In this document: positions 57,077 through 64,000 of the stretch, in pieces
How positions within the stretch are numbered: position 1 is the first letter of the stretch
Layout of the letters: each line of letters begins with the position of its first letter
Origin: Pseudorhodobacter sp. PARRP1
GTDB taxonomy: Bacteria; Pseudomonadota; Alphaproteobacteria; Rhodobacterales; Rhodobacteraceae
DNA length: 64,000 nucleotides
Reading direction: 5' to 3'
Assembly: GCA_002256245.1 (NCBI GenBank)
Contig: NKIU01000002.1
Coordinates: 558,001-622,000 of the forward strand
The notes under the pieces: model-generated
The model's database searches: none
Told to the model about the DNA's origin: nothing
What the model saw: only the letters and a program-made list of their open reading frames with translations
Program-made: the position numbers and the translations under genes

Positions 57077-57141
57077 CACAAGTCTCCATAATCTGCCCGA
57101 GGTTTAGGCAGATTTCTGGAACACTTCAAGAACGGCGATGC

Positions 57142-58740
<1,599 letters not shown>

Positions 58741-58772
58741 GGCCGCGCTTTAGCCGAAAGCGGGGCTAAGGT

Positions 58773-59789
58773 CTAGCGTTGCCGCATGGGCGAGGTGCGG
58801 GGCGTCTTGAACAGCGCCTCTGGCCCGATGCTGTCAAGAAACTGCCGCCCGGCCTCGGTGCCGAAATGCTGGTTTTGCGACAGGCCGGGAAACCGTGCCT
58901 TCACATCCTCGGCAAGTTCCACGGGCAGACGGTTGACGGTGGCATCGTTGACCATGAGGCTTTCGGCGGGCACGCCCTCGGCATAGATGATTTCGTGGTG
59001 GTCGAACACGATGCTGAAAAAATCGACAAAGCCGCCTTCCTGCACAAACACCGCCTTGTGATCGACCAGATGGCGCGCCTGCACCAGAAGTTCGGATGTG
59101 GCGATGCCGGGGGTGCGCTGCCGCTGATAGAGAAACATGCGGTGGTGCTGGCTGACCAGCAGATCGCCGGAATTGCCCAAAGTGCCCGCCGTGATCACGA
59201 CAGGCGCGAACGCCCCGACCGCGCGCAGGGTGGTAGAGCCGATCCAGCGGATTTCTTGCCCGCCATGGTCGCGCGTCAGAACCTTGTCGCCGATCTGCAG
59301 CGCTTCAATCGCGCGCTGTTGGCCCGAGGCCAGTGTAATCATGGTGCCGCGCGCGAAAGACACGCAAAGCAGATCGGCGAGGCCGGTGTCTTGCGGGGCA
59401 TCATCCACCTTCAGCAGCGCATAATCGTTCAGCCCAGACATCGGCGACAGCGGCAGCACGCAGCGTGCACCACCCGGCAGGGCGATCAGCACCAGATCAA
59501 CCTGGTCGCCGTCGCTGCTCATCATGGTGTAGCGCGCTTCAAACCGCAGCGCATCGCCAATTTCCCCCACCGCAGAGCCTTCGCCCACCCGCGGCTGGCC
59601 TTCGGCGCGTGTCACCACAAGCCGCAACGGCTGCTGGCTTTCATCCAGTGCATAGATGTCGCCGGGGCACACCTCGTCCGGGCCTTGCAGGCCATCGTTG
59701 ATGTTCACCCCGTTGATCACATAGATCGCGTCGGCAGGCAGCACCTGACAGGCGTGACCGGGGGGGGAGGCGCTTAGTCTGACTGTCAT
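58773..59789 (-). CDS. Hint (hedgehog/intein) domain protein
   Basis: 338 aa from ATG 59789. The N-terminal 140 residues are a beta-rich region that I do not recognise. At C142 starts a Hint domain: LLCVSFARGTMITLASGQQR (the CFxxGT-like motif, with Cys142 as the presumed nucleophile), AIEALQIGDKVLTRDHGGQE, WIGSTTL, and VSQHHRMFLY. The His in the SQHHRM block and the Asn/Asp in VNDATVNRLP fit the C-terminal splicing half. Such proteins are common in rhodobacters and are often secreted or cell-surface proteins that autocleave. No signal peptide is seen here. It may be self-processing; function unknown. Confidence 0.82.
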   Translation of the reverse strand: MTVRLSASPPGHACQVLPADAIYVINGVNINDGLQGPDEVCPGDIYALDESQQPLRLVVTRAEGQPRVGEGSAVGEIGDALRFEARYTMMSSDGDQVDLVLIALPGGARCVLPLSPMSGLNDYALLKVDDAPQDTGLADLLCVSFARGTMITLASGQQRAIEALQIGDKVLTRDHGGQEIRWIGSTTLRAVGAFAPVVITAGTLGNSGDLLVSQHHRMFLYQRQRTPGIATSELLVQARHLVDHKAVFVQEGGFVDFFSIVFDHHEIIYAEGVPAESLMVNDATVNRLPVELAEDVKARFPGLSQNQHFGTEAGRQFLDSIGPEALFKTPRTSPMRQR

Positions 59790-59969
59790 GCTGCAAAGGC
59801 TAACGTTTAAGGGTTTACACTGCATATGTAGCGGGCGCGACACCGGCTCAAGCCAGTAGAGCGTGCAAATGGGGTGAAATTTTGGCTGACGGCAAATAAT
59901 CTGTCCATGGCGCCACCTTACGCTGCCAAGGTTCGGCTGCTAAACTGGCGCAAACAAGGAGATACGGCA

Positions 59970-60746
59970 ATGGATCTTGGCATCAAGGGAAAGCGGGCGC
60001 TGGTCTGTGCAGCCTCCAAGGGGTTGGGGCGCGGCTGTGCGATGGCCTTGGCCGAGGCGGGTGTTGATCTGGTGATCAACGCGCGCGGGGCCGAGGCTTT
60101 GGAGGCCACGGCGACGGAATTGCGCGGCTTTGGGGTGAATGTGCTGGCGGTGGCGGGGGATATCACCAGCGAGGAAGGCCGTGCGGCGGTGCTGGCGGCG
60201 GCGGGTGCGGTGGATATTCTGGTGACCAACGCAGGCGGGCCGCCCCCCGGTATCTGGTCGGATTGGGAGCGTGCTGATTTCATCAAGGCGCTGGATGCCA
60301 ACATGCTGACCCCGATTGCGCTGATGAAGGCGCTGTTGCCGGGGATGATTGCGAACGGCTGGGGGCGGGTGGTCAATATCACCTCGCAATCGGTGAAATC
60401 GCCAATCCCGCAACTGGGCTTGTCCAATGCGGCGCGGGCGGGCCTGACCGGCTATGTCGGCGGAACCGCGCGGCAGGTGGCACCTTTTGGCGTTGTGATC
60501 AACAACTTGCTGCCCGGTATTCATGCAACCGACCGCGCGGTTTCGCTGGATGCTGGCGTGGTGAACGCGCGCGGTATCACCATGGCAGAGGCGCAGGCAG
60601 AGCGGTCTGCGACAATCCCGGCGCGTCGCTATGGCACGGCGGAAGAGTTCGGGGCAACCTGCGCCTTCATGTGCAGCCAGTATGCGGGCTATATGATTGG
60701 CCAGAATATTCTGCTGGATGGCGGCGCGATGAACGCCACGATGTGA
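59970..60746 (+). CDS. SDR-family oxidoreductase with non-canonical active site
   Basis: 258 aa from ATG 59970, preceded by AAGGAG at 8 nt. The Rossmann dinucleotide motif reads AASKGLGRG in place of TGxxxGxG (the first Gly is replaced by Ala). The catalytic Ser is kept (NITSQSV), but the position of Tyr and Lys in YxxxK reads SNAAR, i.e. Tyr to Ser and Lys to Arg, by alignment with FabG from memory. This is the pattern of the beta-ketoacyl-reductase-like SDR subgroup that lacks a perfect catalytic tetrad. Activity may be absent or altered. It lies 56 nt before the orphan ABC ATPase, same strand. Confidence 0.85.
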   Translation: MDLGIKGKRALVCAASKGLGRGCAMALAEAGVDLVINARGAEALEATATELRGFGVNVLAVAGDITSEEGRAAVLAAAGAVDILVTNAGGPPPGIWSDWERADFIKALDANMLTPIALMKALLPGMIANGWGRVVNITSQSVKSPIPQLGLSNAARAGLTGYVGGTARQVAPFGVVINNLLPGIHATDRAVSLDAGVVNARGITMAEAQAERSATIPARRYGTAEEFGATCAFMCSQYAGYMIGQNILLDGGAMNATM

Positions 60747-60802
60747 ACTTGCCGGTTCGCAGGGCGGCTGGTAGGGAAGACACAACAAATGCCGGAAAGA
60801 TC

Positions 60803-61885
60803 ATGACCGCCGCCGCCACACGCTTGGAAATACAAGGACTTACCCGTGCCTTTGCGGGCCGCGCCGTGGTGTCTGATGTGTCGTTGCAGGTGGCGGCGGG
60901 TCAGGTGACGTGCCTGCTTGGCCCGTCTGGCTGTGGGAAATCGACCACGTTGCGGATGATCGCCGGGGTGGAAGCGCCCGACCGGGGGCGCATTCTGATC
61001 GACGGCCACGAGGTGTTCGGCCCCAATGCGAACCTGCCGCCCGAAGCGCGCGGTGTGGGGCTGATGTTTCAGGACTTCGCGCTGTTTCCGCATTTGACGG
61101 TGGCGGGAAATGTGGCGTTTGGACTGTCGGGCGACAAGGCTGCCAAGATGCGGCGTGTCGATGAACTGCTTGAAAAGGTGAACCTTTCCAGCTTTGCCAG
61201 CAAGCACCCACACGAGCTTTCGGGCGGCGAGCAGCAGCGCGTGGCTTTGGCGCGCGCCTTGGCCCCACGCCCCCGGGTGATGCTGATGGACGAGCCGTTT
61301 TCCGGCCTCGACAACCGCCTGCGCGACGGGATTCGCGATGCCACGCTGGCGGTGTTGAAGGCCGAGGGCGCGGCGGTGCTTCTGGTGACGCATGAGCCGG
61401 AAGAAGCGATGCGCATGGCCGATGAGATTGCGCTGATGCGCGACGGCCGCATCGTGCAGCGCGGTGCGCCCTATAACGTCTATAACGCCCCGGCAGATCG
61501 GGCTGCGGCGGCATTTTTCAGCGATATCAATGTGATCCGCGGTGTTTCTAAAGGGGCGCTGACGGAAACGCCGTTCGGCGCCTTTCTGACACCGGGCCAT
61601 CTGGATGGCGCTGATGTCGATATTGTGATCCGTCCGCAGCATTTGAAAATCGACTTTGACCGGGCCGGGCGTGGCCCACATCCGACGATGTCGGAAGGCA
61701 CGCCCGCGCGCGGCGTGGTGCAGCGGGCGCGGTATCTGGGCCACGCCAGCCTTGTCGAGTTTCGGATGGATTTTGACGGCTCTACCCTGACCGCATCGGT
61801 GCCGGGGGTGTTTTTGCCCAAGGCCGACACCCCGCTGTGGCTGATGATCCGGCGCGACCGCTGTTATGTGTTTCCCGCCTGCTAG
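60803..61885 (+). CDS. Orphan ABC-transporter ATPase, FbpC/PotA type
   Basis: 360 aa. Walker A GPSGCGKST (40-48), signature ELSGGEQQRVALARALAP, Walker B VMLMDEPFSGLD and the H-loop VTHEPEEAM are intact. A C-terminal TOBE-like regulatory domain (about 270-360, IRPQHLKIDFD, SLVEFRMDFD) places it with Fe3+/polyamine importers. No permease or binding-protein gene is adjacent, which is unusual for this class. ATG 60803 is used; the longer track start is inside the SDR. Converges with the YafY gene, with only 6 nt between stops. Confidence 0.9.
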   Translation: MTAAATRLEIQGLTRAFAGRAVVSDVSLQVAAGQVTCLLGPSGCGKSTTLRMIAGVEAPDRGRILIDGHEVFGPNANLPPEARGVGLMFQDFALFPHLTVAGNVAFGLSGDKAAKMRRVDELLEKVNLSSFASKHPHELSGGEQQRVALARALAPRPRVMLMDEPFSGLDNRLRDGIRDATLAVLKAEGAAVLLVTHEPEEAMRMADEIALMRDGRIVQRGAPYNVYNAPADRAAAAFFSDINVIRGVSKGALTETPFGAFLTPGHLDGADVDIVIRPQHLKIDFDRAGRGPHPTMSEGTPARGVVQRARYLGHASLVEFRMDFDGSTLTASVPGVFLPKADTPLWLMIRRDRCYVFPAC

Positions 61886-61891
61886 ACCGCG

Positions 61892-62581
61892 TCACGGCTG
61901 CTGGCGGATCGTCTCGGCTTGCAGGCGCGCGTGATAGTCGGGCAGGCCACGACCGGGCTCATCCGGGAACCTTTCCCCCGTCGTCGTCACCGAAACGATG
62001 CGATCCACCCGAAAGCTGCGAAAATCGCCGCGCACTTCGCAGAACGCGGCGAGGGTCGAGATTTTGGCGTGCTTCTCCAACGCCAGGGGGCGGATATCCC
62101 GGTGGCTTTCGGTGCCGCGTGGGTCGATATAGGTGATCGACACGCGCTCATGCGCCTTGATGGCGCGGCGCAGCAGCGGCAGATGTTTGGGCGCGCGGTT
62201 GTCAAGCGGGCCGGGGAAGGCGAACAGATCGCCGGGGTCTTTTGTTGGCGCAGGCGTCACCGCGGCAACCCGCTTTGCCAGCGCCCGCGCGGCCTTCGCA
62301 AGCGCCGGATCGCTGGCTTCGGTGGCAAGGCGCAAGCCCAACCGCAATGCCTCCAACTCGACGGCGTTCAGGATCATCGGCGGCAGCGTGATCGGCGCGC
62401 GCAGGATGTAGCCCACGCCACGCTCGCCCTCGACCGGAAGGCCACTGGCCATCAGCGTGTTCATGTCGCGCCAGATCGTGCGGATGGAGACGCCAAGGCG
62501 TTCGGAAATCTCTGACGCGCGGTGCAGGCGGCCATCGCGCAGGATTTGAATCAGATCGAACAGCCGGTCGGTGCGGCGCAT
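61892..62581 (-). CDS. YafY/WYL-domain transcriptional regulator
   Basis: 229 aa. N-terminal winged HTH (HRASEISERLGVSIRTIWRD), then a WYL ligand-binding domain (ISITYIDPRGTESHRDIRPL, then ISTLAAFCEVRGDFRSFRVD). The WYL Trp-Tyr-Leu triplet is modified here (the block reads SITY in this copy). The ATG at 62581 (MRRTDRLFDLIQILRDGRLH) is preferred over 62623, because the latter lies inside a strong palindrome that would then be coding. It likely autoregulates. No target operon is obvious; the ABC gene converges. Confidence 0.85.
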   Translation of the reverse strand: MRRTDRLFDLIQILRDGRLHRASEISERLGVSIRTIWRDMNTLMASGLPVEGERGVGYILRAPITLPPMILNAVELEALRLGLRLATEASDPALAKAARALAKRVAAVTPAPTKDPGDLFAFPGPLDNRAPKHLPLLRRAIKAHERVSITYIDPRGTESHRDIRPLALEKHAKISTLAAFCEVRGDFRSFRVDRIVSVTTTGERFPDEPGRGLPDYHARLQAETIRQQP

Positions 62582-62608
62582 GGGATGCCAGAGGGTCAGT
62601 TTTGCGGG

Positions 62609-62639
62609 GATAGCAACTGACATATAGCTGTCAGCTATC
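62609..62639. promoter_or_regulatory. Extended palindrome, candidate operator of the YafY gene
   Basis: GATAG-CAA-CTGACA-TATAGC-TGTCAG-CTATC: outer 5-bp and inner 6-bp arms, near the same centre (62624-62625). It ends about 28 nt upstream of the preferred start at 62581. The symmetry and location suit autoregulation by the YafY protein. Confidence 0.55.
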
Positions 62640-62746
62640 TAGGCGTAAACCCATCATCCAAGGCCCATTTCCGGTTTCATTTCGCGCGGTTCCCTGCCTA
62701 AGTCAGTGGCGAACTTGCCGCGTGGCGGCTTTATGGAGGATTGAAC

Positions 62747-62974
62747 ATGCATCTGAGCCCCTTGCACCTGCTGGTGGTGGCGATCGTTGTGCTTGTGCTG
62801 TTTGGCAAAGGCAAAGTCTCGAACCTGATGGGCGAATTTGGCCGTGGGATCACCGCGTTCAAAAAAGGCGTCTCGGATGGCACGTCCGAGATTGAAAAAG
62901 AAGCCGCGGCCAAGGCTGCGCGCGATGTGACCCCGGTGGACGTGCCGGTTGGCACCGACAAAGACAAGGTCTGA
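62747..62974 (+). CDS. tatA: Twin-arginine translocase subunit TatA
   Basis: 75 aa from the ATG at 62747 with GGAGG 10 nt upstream (TTG 62741 is the track start). One TM helix (PLHLLVVAIVVLVLFGKGK) followed by an amphipathic helix (GEFGRGITAFKKGVSDG), the TatA pattern. Assembles the pore for folded protein export. First gene of tatABC. Confidence 0.94.
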   Translation: MHLSPLHLLVVAIVVLVLFGKGKVSNLMGEFGRGITAFKKGVSDGTSEIEKEAAAKAARDVTPVDVPVGTDKDKV

Positions 62975-63053
62975 GGCTTGCGGCTTTGGCTGCAATCTGA
63001 TGTCTGTCTGATCCAAGGCCAGGTGGGCCGGACGCCGCGAAGGGGCATATCTG

Positions 63054-63752
63054 ATGTTTGGGGATATCGGCTGGGCCGAATTGGTGCTGATTGGCATCGT
63101 GGCGCTGATTGTGATCGGGCCAGAGGATTTGCCGGACATGTTCCGACAGCTTGGCCGGTTTACCGCCAAGCTGCGGCAGATGTCGCGTGAATTCTCGCGC
63201 GCGATGGAGCAGGCGGCGCAGGACAGCGGCGTCAAGGACGTGGCGGATGATCTGAAGGCCGTCACCTCGGCCAAAAACCTTGGCCTGAACAAGGTCAAAG
63301 AGGCGGCGGATCGGTTCGAGAAATGGGACCCGATCAAGAACGCGGCCAAGCCGACCACGCCGGCAAGCGTTGGCGCACGCCCTGTGGTCACAACGCCGGC
63401 GGCTGATCCAGTGCCGGCCCCACCGTCGGCAGAACCCGCCATGGCCGAGGCCGCTGTGGTCGAGCCCAGGATCATTGGCCCCGAAACGCAGGCCCTGATG
63501 GACAAACAGGCGGCGAAAAAGGCCATCCTTGCGGAAGCCGCCGAGAAACTGAAGGCAGTCGATTCGAAGTCAGCCGATACCGGAATTGCTGCGTCAAAAG
63601 CCGAGGTGAAGCCTGCCGTCAAACCGCGTGTGCGCAAGGCTGTCGCAGCCGTCAAACCCGCAGAGACCGTTGCAGACACCGTTACAGAGAACCCTGTGGC
63701 CGCGCCCAAGCCACGCGCCCCGCGCAAGACCAAGAAGGCGGATGAAGCATGA
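63054..63752 (+). CDS. tatB: Sec-independent translocase subunit TatB
   Basis: 232 aa. N-terminal TM and the Glu/Gly hinge (MFGDIGWAELVLIGIVALIV then IGPEDLPDMFRQLGRFTAKL) are diagnostic. The C-terminal half is long and Ala/Lys-rich, low-complexity. Binds the twin-arginine signal peptide with TatC. Overlaps tatC by 4 nt. Confidence 0.95.
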   Translation: MFGDIGWAELVLIGIVALIVIGPEDLPDMFRQLGRFTAKLRQMSREFSRAMEQAAQDSGVKDVADDLKAVTSAKNLGLNKVKEAADRFEKWDPIKNAAKPTTPASVGARPVVTTPAADPVPAPPSAEPAMAEAAVVEPRIIGPETQALMDKQAAKKAILAEAAEKLKAVDSKSADTGIAASKAEVKPAVKPRVRKAVAAVKPAETVADTVTENPVAAPKPRAPRKTKKADEA

Positions 63753-64000
63753 GCCATACGGATGATGTGGATGCCAGCGCGGCACCGCTGATCGAGCACC
63801 TGAAAGAGCTGCGCAACCGCATCCTGATCTCGGTCGCGGTGCTTGGGGTGGGCTGTCTGGTGGGCTACCTTTTGTGGATTCCGATCTTTCACGTGCTGTC
63901 GATCCCGATGTGCAACGCGATGGCCGACTATGGCCAGAAATGTCAGTTTGTGCTGATCAAGTTGCAGGAAGGCTTCTTTGTTGCGGTCAAGATCGCGGTC
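63749..64000 (+). CDS. tatC: Sec-independent translocase subunit TatC (partial, 3' truncated)
   Basis: 84 residues visible, running off the window. MSHTDDVDASAAPLIEHLKE then LRNRILISVAVLGVGCLVGY is the TatC N-terminus with the conserved EHLxELRxR motif and the first TM helix. It recognises the twin-arginine signal. The start overlaps tatB by 4 nt (ATGA). Confidence 0.95.
   Translation, partial: MSHTDDVDASAAPLIEHLKELRNRILISVAVLGVGCLVGYLLWIPIFHVLSIPMCNAMADYGQKCQFVLIKLQEGFFVAVKIAV

Overview
The window is typical chromosomal DNA of a Rhodobacteraceae-type alphaproteobacterium (Rhodobacter/Gemmobacter-like). The evidence is a high GC content, tightly packed overlapping genes, a complete 14-subunit complex I operon interrupted by small accessory ORFs as described for Rhodobacter capsulatus, a rhodobacteral NuoE with a long C-terminal extension, and many proteins (FPR, DUF934/CysH/sulfite reductase, TatABC, SSB) of alphaproteobacterial type. 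I see no rRNA, tRNA, CRISPR array, transposase or prophage. No gene-free stretch exceeds about 300 bases. The taxonomic call is inference from remembered protein similarity, not from a search.

Layout. 1-2.6 kb: a partial YdeI-like gene, infC (apparently with an AUA start), an alanine-rich membrane-anchored protein, and a RES/Xre-type toxin-antitoxin pair. 2.7-7.5 kb: ferredoxin-NADP reductase and an assimilatory sulfur operon (DUF2849, sulfite reductase, cysH, DUF934) with a divergent Lrp/AsnC regulator. 7.6-13.2 kb, all minus strand: a cytochrome P450 translationally coupled to an EamA exporter, tpiA, two Fe-S assembly factors, an acyltransferase and ssb. 13.4-18.4 kb, plus strand: a lytic transglycosylase, a YegD-like Hsp70, two tandem M20D amidohydrolases and DUF1304. 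18.4-25 kb, mostly minus strand: a small AT-richer membrane gene, moaA, a divergent lipoprotein, alkD, a DUF3833 lipoprotein, glmS and glmU. 25-30.4 kb: gph, a secreted small protein, an MFS/aminotransferase pair, an unrecognised protein with a possible NlpC/P60 core, and creA.

30.6-49.1 kb is the nuo operon: nuoABCDE, two small membrane ORFs, nuoF, four small ORFs, nuoG, a lipoprotein, nuoHI, a CMD-family ORF, nuoJ, an AT-richer secreted ORF, and nuoKLMN. It runs directly into birA-coaX-rnj, and a bidirectional terminator at about 52.54 kb closes the unit. 52.6-59.8 kb, all minus strand: an RhlE-like DEAD-box helicase, an ALDH7 dehydrogenase, an EamA transporter, prfC and a Hint-domain protein. 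59.97-64 kb: an SDR with a non-canonical active site, an orphan Fe/Mg-type ABC ATPase, a YafY/WYL regulator with a palindromic operator, and tatA-tatB-tatC (truncated by the window end).

The window is mainly housekeeping: respiration, sulfur assimilation, cell-wall precursor synthesis, cofactor synthesis, translation and protein export. The least-explained material is the set of accessory ORFs inside the nuo operon (one looks recently inserted), a hypothetical protein with a cysteine-peptidase-like signature, a recurrent 3'-end inverted-repeat element in the first 29 kb, a pair of related perfect palindromes, and two short tandem arrays that contain gene stop codons.
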